DNA of 64,000 bases from Bordetella parapertussis (GCA_945872285.1 CAMBZR010000006.1:6915-70914); one strand, 5' to 3'. Positions 52,912-63,667 are shown, counted from the first letter of the stretch. Program-made: numbers and translations. The notes: generated by a model from the letters alone, not told the origin.

Positions 52912-54459
52912 ATGACGTCGAACTCTTGCTTTGAAGCACTTCCTAAGCCAAACTCTTTTGCACAACTGCCGCCAGAGTTTTATACGCGGCTGCCGACCAC
53001 GCCTCTGAACGAGCCGCGCTTGCTGCACGCCAGCGCTGAAGTGGCGGCGTTGCTGGGGTTGCCGCTCGAGGCGCTCAGCACGCCAGAGTTTTTAGCAGTG
53101 GTCAGCGGCTCTTTGCCTCTTCCGGGCGGAGCCACGCTAGCGGCGGTCTACAGCGGGCACCAGTTCGGTGTTTGGGCTGGGCAGCTTGGCGATGGTCGTG
53201 CACATTTGCTAGGCGAGATACAAGGGCCAGAAGGGAGTGTTGAGCTGCAACTCAAGGGGGCAGGCATGACGCCGTATTCCCGCATGGGCGATGGACGCGC
53301 AGTGGTGCGCTCGTCCGTGCGTGAGTATTTGGCCAGCCATGCAATGCAGGGTTTAGGCATCCCGACCACACGTGCCTTGTCGTTGGTGTCTGCCTCAAAT
53401 CCAGTGATGCGCGAAACCGTTGAAACGGCTGCAGTGGTTGCCCGAGTAGCGCCGAGTTTTGTGCGCTTTGGTTCCTTTGAGCACTGGGCGTCTCGCAAGC
53501 GTCCTGACCATTTACGAACGCTGGCCGACTATGTCATTGACCGGTTTTACCCTGACTGCCGCACGCGTATCGCTCAAGCCACAGCGCCTGCTTACGAACC
53601 CTACGTCCAGTTATTGCGCAGGGTCGTGCAACGAACTGCGACGCTCATGGCTGACTGGCAAGTGGTTGGGTTTTGTCACGGCGTGATGAACACGGACAAC
53701 ATGTCGATTTTGGGTCTAACGCTGGATTACGGCCCTTATGGTTTTATGGACGGCTTTGACGCCAGGCATATTTGCAATCACACCGACAGCAACGGCCGCT
53801 ATGCCTGGCACGCGCAGCCAGCGGTCGCCCACTGGAACCTTTATCAGCTCGCTAATAGTCTGCACGAGATCGTGCCCGACACTGAGCCCCTGCAAGCCGC
53901 ACTCAACGAGTTTGAGCCCATTTTTTTAGAAGCGATGCAATCGCGCCTGAGTCAGAAACTGGGCTTAGGTCGCTGGCAGTCGGGTGATGAAACCCTGATC
54001 GACGAACTCTGGGGTCTGATGCAAGGCAGTCATGCCGACTTTACGCTGACCTTCAGGCAATTGGCCTATGCGCCTGGTTTGACGCTGGCGTTGCAAGGCC
54101 AGATCGAGCATGATCTCGGTCAGACAGTGAGTACCAACCTGACGCCTTTTGTCGATTTATTTGTGGATCGTGCTGCCGCGCTGGCCTGGCTAGAAGCCTA
54201 CGCCAAGCGGCTGGGACCAGAGCCCGCCCAAAACTGGCAAGAGCGGGTCGCAGGGATGCTGGCAGTGAACCCACTCTATGTTTTGCGCAATCACCTTGCG
54301 CAGCAGGCCATTGAGGCCGCTGAACGTGGTGACGCGGCCGAGATCGCGCGACAAATGAATGTCCTGCGTAATCCCTTTGTTGCCCAGGCAGGTCAAGAGA
54401 CCTATGCGGCTGCGCCAGCCGCCGGGACGCCGCATTTAGAGGTGAGTTGCTCGTCATGA
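52912..54459 (+). CDS. selO: Protein adenylyltransferase SelO (UPF0061/YdiU)
   Basis: A 515-residue pseudokinase-fold enzyme that transfers AMP to proteins in response to oxidative stress. Recognised by YSGHQFGVWAGQLGDGRAHL, ELQLKGAGMTPYSRMGDGRA, VRSSVREYLASHAM and DYGPYGFMD. The C-terminus lacks the final Cys-Ser-Ser seen in eukaryotic selenoprotein forms, but it does end in CSS. It follows DUF2069 closely and probably shares its transcript. Confidence 0.92.
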   Translation: MTSNSCFEALPKPNSFAQLPPEFYTRLPTTPLNEPRLLHASAEVAALLGLPLEALSTPEFLAVVSGSLPLPGGATLAAVYSGHQFGVWAGQLGDGRAHLLGEIQGPEGSVELQLKGAGMTPYSRMGDGRAVVRSSVREYLASHAMQGLGIPTTRALSLVSASNPVMRETVETAAVVARVAPSFVRFGSFEHWASRKRPDHLRTLADYVIDRFYPDCRTRIAQATAPAYEPYVQLLRRVVQRTATLMADWQVVGFCHGVMNTDNMSILGLTLDYGPYGFMDGFDARHICNHTDSNGRYAWHAQPAVAHWNLYQLANSLHEIVPDTEPLQAALNEFEPIFLEAMQSRLSQKLGLGRWQSGDETLIDELWGLMQGSHADFTLTFRQLAYAPGLTLALQGQIEHDLGQTVSTNLTPFVDLFVDRAAALAWLEAYAKRLGPEPAQNWQERVAGMLAVNPLYVLRNHLAQQAIEAAERGDAAEIARQMNVLRNPFVAQAGQETYAAAPAAGTPHLEVSCSS

Positions 54460-54525
54460 TGCAATAATGGTGTATTAGGGCTTGCGGGCCCCTGTTCTGC
54501 TCATTTTTTTTGGTACTTGCCGCCT

Positions 54526-55584
54526 ATGTCTGGTAATACGCTCGGCACACTATTTTGTGTGACTAATTTTGGTGAATCTCATGGCCCTGCAATTGGCTGT
54601 GTCGTCGACGGCTGTCCACCTGGTTTAGTGCTTTGCGAGCAAGATATCCAATTGGAACTTGATCGTCGTCGGCCCGGCACCTCACGCCACGTGACTCAAC
54701 GTCAAGAGGCCGATCAGGTTGAAATTTTGTCTGGGGTCTATGAGGGCAAAACCACCGGCACACCCATCGCGCTATTGATTCGTAACGTTGATGCACGCAG
54801 CAAAGATTACAGCGCGATTGCGGATACGTTCAGGCCGGGCCATGCCGATTTCACTTATTTTAATAAGTACGGTGCGCGTGACCCGCGTGGCGGTGGACGC
54901 TCTTCAGCACGGTTAACGGCCCCCACAGTGGCGGCTGGTGCGATCGCAAAGAAATGGCTCGCCGAGCACTTTGGCATCAAGGTGCGCGGCTACATGAGCC
55001 AGCTAGGTCCCATCACCATGCCGTTTGTCAGCTGGGATCATGTCCCAAACAACCCGTTTTATGCGGCCAATGACACCAGTGCGCCCGAGCTCGAGGCCTA
55101 TATGGATAAATTGCGTCACGATGGGGATTCGGTTGGTGCGCGGATTGAAGTGGTCGCAGAGGGCTTGCCGGCGGGTTGGGGGGAGCCCATCTATGATCGT
55201 CTAGACGCCGATATCGCCTACGCAATGATGGGTTTAAACGCCGTTAAAGGGGTTGAGATTGGCGCAGGTTTCAAAAGTATTGAGCAACGTGGCTCTGAGC
55301 ATGGGGACGAAATCACGCCAGAGGGATTTTTAACGAATAATGCCGGCGGTGTGTTGGGCGGGATTTCGACTGGGCAACCCATTACGGTGAGCCTGGCGAT
55401 CAAGCCAACCTCAAGTATTCGCATCGAGCGGCGCTCGATTGACCGCGCGGGTAACCCAGTGATGGTGCAAACCTTAGGCCGCCATGATCCCTGTGTAGGG
55501 ATTCGCGCGACCCCGATTGCCGAGGCCTTGCTGGCCTTGATTTTGATCGATCATGCCTTGCGTCACCGTGCGCAGTGCGGCTAG
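54526..55584 (+). CDS. aroC: Chorismate synthase
   Basis: A 352-residue enzyme for the last step of the shikimate pathway (EPSP to chorismate, with reduced FMN). The start [10 protein letters not shown] at 54526 is the family norm. Signatures are [46 protein letters not shown] and [14 protein letters not shown] frame two codons longer exists but is unlikely. It is followed by leuC after 68 bases. Confidence 0.96.
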   Translation: MSGNTLGTLFCVTNFGESHGPAIGCVVDGCPPGLVLCEQDIQLELDRRRPGTSRHVTQRQEADQVEILSGVYEGKTTGTPIALLIRNVDARSKDYSAIADTFRPGHADFTYFNKYGARDPRGGGRSSARLTAPTVAAGAIAKKWLAEHFGIKVRGYMSQLGPITMPFVSWDHVPNNPFYAANDTSAPELEAYMDKLRHDGDSVGARIEVVAEGLPAGWGEPIYDRLDADIAYAMMGLNAVKGVEIGAGFKSIEQRGSEHGDEITPEGFLTNNAGGVLGGISTGQPITVSLAIKPTSSIRIERRSIDRAGNPVMVQTLGRHDPCVGIRATPIAEALLALILIDHALRHRAQCG

Positions 55585-55652
55585 GCCCTAGGCTCGCTAT
55601 GGCATAATCAGGGGCTACCCCTTTACAACGTCTGTTTGGCAGATAAAGCGTC

Positions 55653-57062
55653 ATGAAAAAAACTCTATACGACAAGCTTTGGGACGCCCATGTGGTTCAC
55701 GAAGAACCGGATGGCACCGCAATTTTGTACATCGACCGTCATTTGTTGCACGAGGTCACGAGCCCTCAGGCTTTTGAAGGTCTCGATTTGGCAGGTCGTC
55801 CGCTGTGGCGCCTCAATGCCAACTTGGCAGTGGCCGATCACAACGTGCCTACACTAGCGCGTGATCGTGCAGAGGGCATTACTGATCCAGTCTCCAAGTT
55901 GCAGGTCGATACGCTTGATGCAAACTGCGTGAAGCACAATGTGATTGAATTTCGCATGAACGACTTGCGTCAGGGTATCGTGCACGTGATTGGCCCCGAG
56001 CAGGGCGCAACCTTGCCTGGCATGACTGTGGTTTGTGGCGATTCGCACACCAGCACGCATGGCGCTTTTGGTGCCTTGGCGTTTGGTATTGGCACCTCTG
56101 AAGTCGAACACGTCATGGCCACGCAAACATTGCAAGCCAAGAAAAACAAAAATATGTTGGTGCGTGTCGAAGGCACTTTGCCGATTGGCTGCACTGCAAA
56201 AGACGTGATCCTATATGTGATCGGTCAAATCGGCACGGCCGGTGGCACAGGTCATGCGATTGAATTTGCAGGTAGCACCATTCGCGGCTTGTCCATGGAA
56301 GGTCGCATGACCCTGTGCAACATGGCGATTGAAGCCGGTGCGCGTTCAGGCATGGTAGCGGTTGATCAAAAGACGATTGATTACTGTGCGGGTCGCCCCT
56401 TTTCGCCAAGTGGCGCGCTGTGGGATGCTGCAGTCGCCTATTGGAAAACACTCCACACTGACGAAGGTGCTTTCTTTGATCGTGTCGTCGAGATTGATGC
56501 ACGCCAAATTGTGCCTCAGGTCACTTGGGGGACTTCGCCCGAGATGGTCTTGCCTGTCACCGGCCGTGTGCCTGATCCAGATCGCGAAAAAGACGACATG
56601 CGCCGCGAAGGCATGGAGCGCGCCTTGGTATACATGGGCCTCAAACCCAATACTTTGATCGAAGACATCAAGATCGATCGCGTGTTTATCGGCTCGTGCA
56701 CCAACTCGCGTATTGAAGATTTGCGCGCTGCGGCCGTTGTTGCTCGGGGTCGCAAGGTCGCTAGTAATGTGCGGCAAGCACTTGTGGTGGCGGGCTCGGG
56801 TTTGGTCAAAGCACAAGCCGAGCGCGAAGGTCTAGACAAGATTTTTATCGAGGCTGGCTTTGAATGGCGCGAGCCAGGTTGCTCTATGTGCCTGGCCATG
56901 AACGCCGACCGCATCGAGCCCGGCGAGCGTTGCGCCTCGACTTCAAATCGTAATTTTGAAGGACGCCAAGGGCAGGGTGGTCGCACCCATCTCGTGAGTC
57001 CGGCAATGGCAGCAGCTGCAGCCGTGTCGGGTCATTTCGTTGACGTACGTAACCTCCGGTAA
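55653..57062 (+). CDS. leuC: 3-isopropylmalate dehydratase large subunit
   Basis: A 469-residue aconitase-family subunit for leucine synthesis. Active-site and cluster motifs are [28 protein letters not shown] (first cluster Cys) and [10 protein letters not shown] (the other two). It pairs with LeuD, five bases downstream. A TATGGCATAAT element about 55 bases before the start could be an extended -10 of the leuCD promoter. Confidence 0.96.
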   Translation: MKKTLYDKLWDAHVVHEEPDGTAILYIDRHLLHEVTSPQAFEGLDLAGRPLWRLNANLAVADHNVPTLARDRAEGITDPVSKLQVDTLDANCVKHNVIEFRMNDLRQGIVHVIGPEQGATLPGMTVVCGDSHTSTHGAFGALAFGIGTSEVEHVMATQTLQAKKNKNMLVRVEGTLPIGCTAKDVILYVIGQIGTAGGTGHAIEFAGSTIRGLSMEGRMTLCNMAIEAGARSGMVAVDQKTIDYCAGRPFSPSGALWDAAVAYWKTLHTDEGAFFDRVVEIDARQIVPQVTWGTSPEMVLPVTGRVPDPDREKDDMRREGMERALVYMGLKPNTLIEDIKIDRVFIGSCTNSRIEDLRAAAVVARGRKVASNVRQALVVAGSGLVKAQAEREGLDKIFIEAGFEWREPGCSMCLAMNADRIEPGERCASTSNRNFEGRQGQGGRTHLVSPAMAAAAAVSGHFVDVRNLR

Positions 57063-57067
57063 ACATC

Positions 57068-57724
57068 ATGGATTCTTTCACTACGCATCAAGGTTTGGTC
57101 GCCCCGCTCGATCGTGAAAACGTCGACACCGATTTGATCATTCCAAAGCAGTTTTTGAAGTCAATCAAGAGCACAGGGTTTGGCCCGAATCTGTTCGACG
57201 AGATCCGCTATCTGGATCACGGCGAACCGGGCATGGATAACTCTAAACGCCCCTTGAACCCTGAATTCATTTTGAATCACTCGCGCTATCAAGGTGCTTC
57301 GATTTTGTTGGGCCGCAAAAATTTTGGCTGCGGTTCGAGCCGCGAGCACGCGCCTTGGGCGTTGGCGCAATACGGCTTTCGGGCAGTGATTGCCTCGTCC
57401 TTTGCCGACATCTTTTTCAACAACAGCTACAAGACAGGGTTCTTGCCGATTGTGTTGTCTGAGTTACAAATTTCGCGTCTGTTTGACGAGGTACGTGGTT
57501 TTGTTGGTTACAAGCTGACAATCGATCTTGAAAAACAAGTCGTGATTGCCCCTGACGGTCGGGCGATGGATTTTGACATTACGGCACACCGCAAATATTG
57601 CATGATCAATGGGCTGGATGAAATTGGTTTGACTCTGCGCCAAGCCGATAAGATTCGAACCTTTGAAGCCGAGCGCCTGGCCCGCCATCCGTGGTTAGAT
57701 GTTCAACCAATCGGTGCACGTTAA
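57068..57724 (+). CDS. leuD: 3-isopropylmalate dehydratase small subunit
   Basis: A 218-residue swivel domain subunit with [15 protein letters not shown]. It forms the isomerase with LeuC. The normal-length protein starts [20 protein letters not shown]. It is followed by a perfect GC-rich hairpin and then leuB. Confidence 0.96.
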   Translation: MDSFTTHQGLVAPLDRENVDTDLIIPKQFLKSIKSTGFGPNLFDEIRYLDHGEPGMDNSKRPLNPEFILNHSRYQGASILLGRKNFGCGSSREHAPWALAQYGFRAVIASSFADIFFNNSYKTGFLPIVLSELQISRLFDEVRGFVGYKLTIDLEKQVVIAPDGRAMDFDITAHRKYCMINGLDEIGLTLRQADKIRTFEAERLARHPWLDVQPIGAR

Positions 57725-57738
57725 TTCACATATACGTT

Positions 57739-57762
57739 GGGCCGGTTTACCGGCCCTTTACT
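57739..57762 (+). terminator. Hairpin between leuD and leuB
   Basis: GGGCCGG (57739-57745) pairs perfectly with CCGGCCC (57750-57756) around TTTA, followed by TTTACTTTT. It could end or attenuate leuCD transcripts before leuB, or process the mRNA. Confidence 0.65.
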
Positions 57763-57787
57763 TTTGGATCAAGGCAACAGGACGAAC

Positions 57788-58864
57788 ATGACGCAAAAAA
57801 TTGCAGTATTGCCGGGCGATGGGATCGGCGCCGAAATTATCGAACAAGCGGTTCGTGTGCTGGGCGCGCTCAAACTACCTCTTGAAATCAGCCACGCACC
57901 GGTTGGCGGCACGGCTTACGACTTGCATGGTCATCCCTTGCCTCCTGCAACCTTAAAGCTTGCTCAAGAATCAAACGCTGTCTTGTTTGGTGCAGTTGGC
58001 GACTGGAAATACGACAAGCTGCCACGCGAGCATCGCCCTGAACAAGCGATTTTGGGTTTGCGTAAAGCGCTCGGTTTGTTTGCAAATTTTCGCCCAGCAA
58101 TCTTGTACCCTGAGTTAGCTAATGCGTCATCCTTGAAGCCCGAAATTGTCTCTGGCCTAGATATTTTGATTTTGCGTGAACTCACCGGCGATATTTATTT
58201 TGGTTCGCCACGTGGTGTGCGCGTGGCCCCTGATGGCCCATTTGCGGGCGAGCGTGAAGGCTTTGACACCATGCGTTATGCCGAACCCGAGATTCGCCGG
58301 ATCGCGCATTTGGGTTTTCAGGCAGCGCTTAAGCGTCAACGCCGTTTGTGTAGCGTCGATAAGGCCAACGTGCTTGAAACCTCGCAACTGTGGCGCGATA
58401 TCGTGACCGAGATTGGTAAAGAGTATCCTGATGTGGCGCTATCGCACATGTATGTTGATAATGCCGCGATGCAGTTGGTGCGCGCCCCGCGCGACTTTGA
58501 TGTGATTGTGACGGGCAATTTGTTTGGTGACATTCTGTCTGATGAAGCGTCGATGTTGACCGGTTCAATCGGCATGCTGCCCTCCGCCTCACTCAACGCC
58601 TCAGGCCAAGGTCTGTACGAGCCAAGCCATGGCTCGGCGCCGGATATCGCGGGTAAAGGCGTGGCAAATCCCTTGGCCACGATTTTGTCGGCGGCCATGA
58701 TGTTGCGATATTCGCTAAATGAAACCGCTCAAGCGGATCGTATTGAGCAGGCTGTTAGAAAAGTTTTGCAACAAGGACTGCGCACTTCCGACATCTACGA
58801 ACAAGGCACGACCAAAGTCGGGACGGCTGCCATGGGCGACGCTGTACTCAAGGCCTTGGGGTAG
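57788..58864 (+). CDS. leuB: 3-isopropylmalate dehydrogenase
   Basis: A 358-residue NAD-dependent decarboxylating dehydrogenase. The ATG at 57788 opens [20 protein letters not shown]. Substrate and cofactor segments are [31 protein letters not shown] and [12 protein letters not shown], with [14 protein letters not shown]. It acts after LeuCD in leucine synthesis. The upstream open frame is not part of the protein. Confidence 0.96.
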   Translation: MTQKIAVLPGDGIGAEIIEQAVRVLGALKLPLEISHAPVGGTAYDLHGHPLPPATLKLAQESNAVLFGAVGDWKYDKLPREHRPEQAILGLRKALGLFANFRPAILYPELANASSLKPEIVSGLDILILRELTGDIYFGSPRGVRVAPDGPFAGEREGFDTMRYAEPEIRRIAHLGFQAALKRQRRLCSVDKANVLETSQLWRDIVTEIGKEYPDVALSHMYVDNAAMQLVRAPRDFDVIVTGNLFGDILSDEASMLTGSIGMLPSASLNASGQGLYEPSHGSAPDIAGKGVANPLATILSAAMMLRYSLNETAQADRIEQAVRKVLQQGLRTSDIYEQGTTKVGTAAMGDAVLKALG

Positions 58865-58922
58865 TGCGGTGTTAAAATTCAGTGTAAGTGTAGGTATTTA
58901 AACGATTTTTTGGTCTTTGGCG

Positions 58923-60050
58923 ATGAAACAGTCTGTTGGTTTGTTAGGTTGGCGTGGGATGGTGGGCTCTGTGCTCATGCAACGCATGCGCGACGAGGGT
59001 GATTTTGCCCTGATCGACCCGGTATTTTTTTCAACAAGTAATGCGGGTGGACGTGCACCCGAGTGGGCAGGTGCGACGGCGTTACAAAATGCCTTTGACA
59101 TCGACGCGTTAAAAAAACTACCCATTATCGTGACGGCGCAGGGTGGCGATTACACCTCTGAGGTCTACCCCAAGCTGCGCGCAGCGGGCTGGACTGGCCT
59201 GTGGATCGATGCAGCCAGTACGTTGCGCATGAAAGATGATGCAATCATTGTGCTTGATCCCGTTAACCGATCTGTGATTGACGCTGCACTCAAACGCGGG
59301 GGTCGAGACTTTATTGGCGGTAATTGCACAGTCAGCTGCATGGTGATGGGCTTAGCAGGCTTGTTTAATGCAGGTTTGGTCGAGTGGCTGACCAGCATGA
59401 CGTATCAGGCGGCCTCGGGCGGCGGCGCCCAGCATATGCGTGAATTACTGACGCAGTTTGGCTTGCTGAATGCCGCTGTGAAGGCGCAGCTTGACGATCC
59501 GGCTTCGGCGATTCTTGACATTGACCGAAACGTATTGGCGTTGCAACAAAGCGGTCAACTACTCACCGAGCACTTCGGAGTTCCATTAGCAGGCAATTTG
59601 ATTCCCTGGATCGATAAGGATCTTGGTAATGGGATGTCGCGGGAAGAGTGGAAAGGCGAGGCTGAAACCAATAAGATTTTAGGTCGCGGCGCTGGGTTTG
59701 GCTCAACCCCCATTGCGATTGACGGTTTGTGCGTGCGCATTGGTGCGATGCGTTGCCATAGCCAGGCGCTCACGATTAAGCTGACTCGCGATGTCCCGAT
59801 CGATGAGATCACTGATATTGTCAAAAACGGGACGGCCTGGACCAAAGTCGTTGCTAACACTAAAGATGCCACGCTCGCGGGGTTGTCACCCGTGGCGGTC
59901 ACGGGTACGCTAGACATACCGGTAGGGCGCCTGCGTAAGTTATCAATGGGATCTGAGTATTTGGGGGCCTTTACGGTGGGCGACCAGTTGTTATGGGGTG
60001 CAGCTGAACCCTTGCGTAGGATGTTGCGTATTGCTTTGGGCGAACTGTAG
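58923..60050 (+). CDS. asd: Aspartate-semialdehyde dehydrogenase
   Basis: A 375-residue enzyme of the lysine/threonine/methionine branch. It has NADP-binding [18 protein letters not shown], the active-site Cys in [13 protein letters not shown] and the acyl-enzyme segment [11 protein letters not shown]. The ATG at 58923 is chosen; a TTG two codons earlier is also possible and no clear ribosome site is seen for either. Placement between leuB and fimV is the usual order in beta- and gammaproteobacteria. Confidence 0.95.
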   Translation: MKQSVGLLGWRGMVGSVLMQRMRDEGDFALIDPVFFSTSNAGGRAPEWAGATALQNAFDIDALKKLPIIVTAQGGDYTSEVYPKLRAAGWTGLWIDAASTLRMKDDAIIVLDPVNRSVIDAALKRGGRDFIGGNCTVSCMVMGLAGLFNAGLVEWLTSMTYQAASGGGAQHMRELLTQFGLLNAAVKAQLDDPASAILDIDRNVLALQQSGQLLTEHFGVPLAGNLIPWIDKDLGNGMSREEWKGEAETNKILGRGAGFGSTPIAIDGLCVRIGAMRCHSQALTIKLTRDVPIDEITDIVKNGTAWTKVVANTKDATLAGLSPVAVTGTLDIPVGRLRKLSMGSEYLGAFTVGDQLLWGAAEPLRRMLRIALGEL

Positions 60051-60068
60051 GTTTAAAAGGGTACAACG

Positions 60069-61658
60069 ATGCGTGATGATCTAAATTCTTTGTGTCAGAT
60101 AGCGCAAAAACTGGGCTTCGCTCTGGGTTTGTCTTTAGTTGTTTCTTCGCAAACACTTGCCGCGAAAGCCGGACATGGTCGCGTTGATTCAAGCGCTGGC
60201 ACCCCGTTACAGATTTCGATTCCCTTGCTCGATTTAGCTGCTGCGGATCTTCCAACCTTGCAGGTTAAGGTGGCCTCTGCAGACGCCTGGGCCAAAGCGG
60301 GCCTGACGCCCCCTGCCAGCCTCGAGTCAATGGTGGTTACCGTTGAGCCTGGCTTTGCAAAAGATTCGCGTACCCTGGTGTTGCGTTCGACTCAGTCGGT
60401 CAACCGGCCTGTGATTGATGTCTTGCTTGAGGTGTCTTCTGCAAGCGGTGCCTCCCAAGTGCAATCGAGTTTTCTTGTTTTAACTCAAGCGAACAATGCG
60501 TCTGCTGGCGGTACCGTGGTCGTCAAATCAGGCGACACGCTCTCAGCAATCGCACTGAGTCATGCCGTACCCGGTGCCGATCTTTATCAGATGCTTTGGG
60601 CGCTTTATCAGGCCAATCCGCAGGCGTTCTTCTCGCAGAACATGAATCTGCTCAAAGTCGGCGCGGTACTCACGATTCCTCAGGCCGAGACGGTACGTGC
60701 GATTGACACGAAGCTCGCACGCGAAATGTACTTAAAACACATTGCGGCCTTCAACGCGCGAAGTGGCGGCACAAGAACCGCTTCAACAGGGCCCACGCCT
60801 CAAGCGGCGGCGCCTGCAGCTTCGACACAAGCTGGCACAGTATCGACCCCTAGTGCGCCTACCCCCGCGACTGCGTCGGGTGATCGGGTGCGTCTGACCT
60901 CGTCTAACACCACCGAGCAAAGCGAAGACGCGCGCGTGGCTGCTGCCAAAGAAATCGCAGAGATTCAGTCACGCGTAGAAAGCTTGCAACAAAATATCAA
61001 GCAGCTGAAAGACACCTTGAGTCAGCCGGGCAGTGCGCCGCAAACTGGCGCACCCGGAGCCACGGGTGCTGCGGGTGCAACAGGTGCAGTTGGTGCAACA
61101 GGTGCTGCGGGTGCAACAGGTAGTACGGGTGCTCCGGGTGCAACTTCGGGTGCAACTTCGGGTGCAACTGCAGGTGCAACTTCGGGTGCAACAGGCACTG
61201 CAGGCAGCACTGGTGTCTTGGGTGCTCCTGGAAGCGCCGGCACGCCAGGCAGCGCAGGCGTGGCAGGTCAGGCAGGAGTCGCTGGGACTCAGGCGGGTGC
61301 AGTCGCGGGTGCGGCTGTGGCTGCGGGCAATACGGCACCAACCACGACAACCACCACTGAATCTGCTGGAACGGGTGGGTTTCAGGCGACTGTAGGCAAG
61401 CTGTGGGCGGGCCTGACTGGTAGCGCGCTTGGTATGTTGACGGCGTTCTTGGCACTCGGTGGTTTGTTAGTGGCGTGGCTGTTACGCCGCGCAAGCGCAC
61501 GCCGCGAACAAGACGAAAATGAATCTGATGACGCGCCACGGCCGCTTAATCCAGAGGCCGTCAATGCCTTTGATCAAAAGCTCAAGGGTTTGGATCTGAA
61601 CCTTGATGCTTCAGCCACGCCCGCTAAGGTCGAGCCCTCGCTCGCAAAGCCGACTTAA
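60069..61658 (+). CDS. fimV: FimV-like protein with collagen-like repeats
   Basis: A 529-residue protein. There is a signal peptide, then the FimV N-domain (about 25-140) and a LysM peptidoglycan-binding domain (about 148-205, VVKSGDTLSAIA). A coiled coil follows (about 283-318), then Gly-X-Y repeats (about 327-418), one membrane helix (about 447-470) and a short cytoplasmic tail. FimV organises type IV pili and polar machinery. It is shorter than typical FimV of roughly 900 residues: the long TPR-bearing cytoplasmic part is missing. The asd-fimV-truA order supports the name. The collagen-like stretch is unusual. Confidence 0.8.
   Translation: MRDDLNSLCQIAQKLGFALGLSLVVSSQTLAAKAGHGRVDSSAGTPLQISIPLLDLAAADLPTLQVKVASADAWAKAGLTPPASLESMVVTVEPGFAKDSRTLVLRSTQSVNRPVIDVLLEVSSASGASQVQSSFLVLTQANNASAGGTVVVKSGDTLSAIALSHAVPGADLYQMLWALYQANPQAFFSQNMNLLKVGAVLTIPQAETVRAIDTKLAREMYLKHIAAFNARSGGTRTASTGPTPQAAAPAASTQAGTVSTPSAPTPATASGDRVRLTSSNTTEQSEDARVAAAKEIAEIQSRVESLQQNIKQLKDTLSQPGSAPQTGAPGATGAAGATGAVGATGAAGATGSTGAPGATSGATSGATAGATSGATGTAGSTGVLGAPGSAGTPGSAGVAGQAGVAGTQAGAVAGAAVAAGNTAPTTTTTTESAGTGGFQATVGKLWAGLTGSALGMLTAFLALGGLLVAWLLRRASARREQDENESDDAPRPLNPEAVNAFDQKLKGLDLNLDASATPAKVEPSLAKPT
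61047..61320 (+). repeat. Collagen-like Gly-X-Y coding repeats in fimV
   Basis: Units such as GGTGCAACAGGTGCT and GGTGCAACTTCG repeat in steps of nine to fifteen bases, encoding GATGAAGATG, GATSGATSGATA and GSAGTPGSAG style runs. Third-position-poor, slippage-prone DNA suggests length variation between strains. Confidence 0.8.
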
Positions 61659-61743
61659 ATGTTTTGGGCGTACGCCAAGTCTTGGCAATGTGGTTCAGGC
61701 TAAGTCTTTTGAGTGGCTACTGGCTTTTTAGGGCGGTCCTCTG

Positions 61744-62541
61744 ATGAGTCGGGTCGCGTTAGGACTCTCTTATGATGGACGTCCCTGGCAGGGCTGGCAA
61801 ACGCAGCCCAACGGCCAAACTGTTCAAGATTCTCTCGAGCGCGCCTTGGCGGTCTTTGCAACCGTGCCCGTGCGCACCACCTGCGCGGGTCGTACTGACA
61901 CGGGCGTGCACGCACTCGGACAAGTGGTTCATTTTGATTGCGATGTTCCTCGCACGCCCGAGTCTTGGGTCAGAGGGGTTAATGCACATTTGCCCGACAC
62001 GATCTCTGTGCAATGGGCGCAGTATGTCTCTGAGGATTTTCATGCGCGCTTTTCGGCCCGCGAACGGGCCTACACCTATGTCATTTTAAATAGTCGAGTA
62101 CGTCAACCTTTATGGGCGGGCAGGGCGGGCTGGGTGTTTCAAACCCTTGAGTTGCAGGCCATGCAGCAGGCAGCACAGTGTTTATTAGGCGAGCACGACT
62201 TCAGCAGTTTTCGGTCTTCGCAATGTCAGGCTAAGTCACCTGTGCGCACGCTAACCGAGTTGAATGTTTGGCAAAAAGGCCAGCTGATTTACGTATCCTT
62301 GCGCGGTAACGCCTTTTTGCACCACATGGTACGCAACATTGTTGGCGCACTCATACAAATTGGACAGGGCAGGCAACCCGTTGAATTTATGGCCGCCTTG
62401 CTTGCCTTTAAAGATCGCACAAAGGGCTCGCCTACCTTCTCGCCTGACGGCTTATATTTAACCGAGGTGTCTTATCCGCCTGGCGCGCTGTTACAGCGTC
62501 AGGGTACCGGGCTTGGGTGGCAAGATCTCGGTCTAGAATAG
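61744..62541 (+). CDS. truA: tRNA pseudouridine(38-40) synthase
   Basis: A 265-residue enzyme with the catalytic Asp in [36 protein letters not shown] opens the protein and [19 protein letters not shown] lies near the end. Length and position after fimV are typical. It is followed by trpF after 25 bases. Confidence 0.95.
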   Translation: MSRVALGLSYDGRPWQGWQTQPNGQTVQDSLERALAVFATVPVRTTCAGRTDTGVHALGQVVHFDCDVPRTPESWVRGVNAHLPDTISVQWAQYVSEDFHARFSARERAYTYVILNSRVRQPLWAGRAGWVFQTLELQAMQQAAQCLLGEHDFSSFRSSQCQAKSPVRTLTELNVWQKGQLIYVSLRGNAFLHHMVRNIVGALIQIGQGRQPVEFMAALLAFKDRTKGSPTFSPDGLYLTEVSYPPGALLQRQGTGLGWQDLGLE

Positions 62542-62566
62542 ATTCTATTCATTTATATCCTCTGAC

Positions 62567-63250
62567 ATGACTACCAGTCCAATGCTCGCACGCACTCGCA
62601 TCAAAATCTGCGGCCTGACACGTGCGCAAGATGTTCGCAACTCAGTGCGTAACGGCGCTGATGCGCTAGGCTTTGTCTTTTATCCGCCCAGCAAACGCTT
62701 TGTGAGCGCTGCCCATGCGGCAGAGCTGTGTGCTGATCTGCCCGCGTTCGTAAGCACCGTGGCGTTATTCGTCAATCCCGAACCACAGACAGTGAAAGAC
62801 GTACTGAGCACTTTGCGCCCGAGTTTGCTGCAGTTTCATGGCGATGAAGATCCAGACTTTTGTGCCTCGTTTGGGGTGCCCTACCTTAAAGCGTTCAGAG
62901 TCGGTGCGCCCGGCTTGGATACTGCAGCTAATTTACTGACAACTTGTCGTGCATTTTCGCAAGCGGCTGGCTGGTTGTTTGATAGCTACACTGCGGCTTT
63001 CGGCGGCAGTGGCCACGGCTTCGATTACGCGCTTCTGGCCGACTTACAAGCGCCGCTTTCGCCCGTACGACCCGTGATTTTGTCTGGGGGGTTAACCGCA
63101 GTAAACGTCCAGGCGGCTGTTCGAACGCTTACGCCCTGGGCCGTGGATGTCAGCAGCGGGGTCGAAGACAGTCCAGGTGTGAAGTCTGAAAAAAAGATCG
63201 AAGCCTTTGTGCAAGCGGTTCGGCAAACGAATCCGAACGCTTCGCTTTGA
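62567..63250 (+). CDS. trpF: Phosphoribosylanthranilate isomerase
   Basis: A 227-residue TIM-barrel enzyme of tryptophan synthesis with the active-site Cys in IKICGLTRAQD, ALGFVFYPPSKRFV, LLQFHGDEDPDFC and the phosphate site VDVSSGVEDSPGVKSEKKIE. A second ATG at 62582 is possible. Its stop codon overlaps the -35 box of the tRNA-Val promoter. Confidence 0.95.
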   Translation: MTTSPMLARTRIKICGLTRAQDVRNSVRNGADALGFVFYPPSKRFVSAAHAAELCADLPAFVSTVALFVNPEPQTVKDVLSTLRPSLLQFHGDEDPDFCASFGVPYLKAFRVGAPGLDTAANLLTTCRAFSQAAGWLFDSYTAAFGGSGHGFDYALLADLQAPLSPVRPVILSGGLTAVNVQAAVRTLTPWAVDVSSGVEDSPGVKSEKKIEAFVQAVRQTNPNASL

Positions 63251-63276
63251 CAGTCGGTCTTAAATGCCGATACAAT
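63247..63276 (+). promoter_or_regulatory. Sigma-70 promoter of tRNA-Val
   Basis: TTGACA (63247-63252) and TACAAT (63271-63276) are separated by 18 bases, 11 bases before the tRNA 5' end. The -35 box includes the trpF stop codon. Confidence 0.85.
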
Positions 63277-63287
63277 AGTTCTCTTAC

Positions 63288-63364
63288 AGGCGGTTAGCTC
63301 AGCTGGTTAGAGCGCCACGTTGACATCGTGGAGGTCGTTGGTTCGATTCCAATACCGCCTACCA
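63288..63364 (+). tRNA. tRNA-Val (anticodon GAC)
   Basis: A 77-base cloverleaf. AGGCGGT/ACCGCCT acceptor, GCTC/GAGC D-stem, CCACG/CGTGG anticodon stem around TTGACAT, GTTGG/CCAAT T-stem with TTCGATT, and encoded ACCA end. The anticodon GAC reads valine codons. Confidence 0.96.
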
Positions 63365-63380
63365 AACAATCCAGCAACAA

Positions 63381-63403
63381 CCCCAGCGATGGGGATTTTT
63401 TTT
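63381..63403 (+). terminator. Rho-independent terminator of tRNA-Val
   Basis: CCCC-agcgat-GGGG followed by ATTTTTTTT, 17 bases after the tRNA. The stem is short but the T-tract is strong. Confidence 0.8.
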
Positions 63404-63463
63404 GTCTGGTCTTCGATTGCAACGGCTAACCCTAAATATTTCTCCCGCGCGAGGTAACCTCTT

Positions 63464-63667
63464 ATGACAAAAAAAGAAGAGCTCGATCCAGATACCCAAG
63501 CCTTAATCGAGTGGTGCACCGAAGTTGAGGGCTTTTTAGTCGCGGCGGGCGCGAGTTTGCGCGAAGCGCAAGGCTATATCGAAGAGCAGGCAGAGTGGTT
63601 CACCGATCAGTTTTATGAAGGGTTGACACCTCAAGAAGCTGCCAAGGCGTCTCTAAACGAGCCTTAA
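63464..63667 (+). CDS. Small conserved-looking acidic protein
   Basis: A 67-residue protein starting TKKEELDPDTQALIEWCTEV, rich in acidic residues and predicted helical (REAQGYIEEQAEWFTDQFYE). GAGGT precedes the ATG. I do not recognise the family. It lies between tRNA-Val and thrS, and codon use looks genuine. No secretion signal or membrane segment. Confidence 0.5.
   Translation: MTKKEELDPDTQALIEWCTEVEGFLVAAGASLREAQGYIEEQAEWFTDQFYEGLTPQEAAKASLNEP

Noticed and set aside
61022..61539. Long minus-strand open frames over the fimV repeats
   Set aside because: They are Pro/His/Leu-rich shadows caused by repeated codons; the plus strand has ordered FimV domains.
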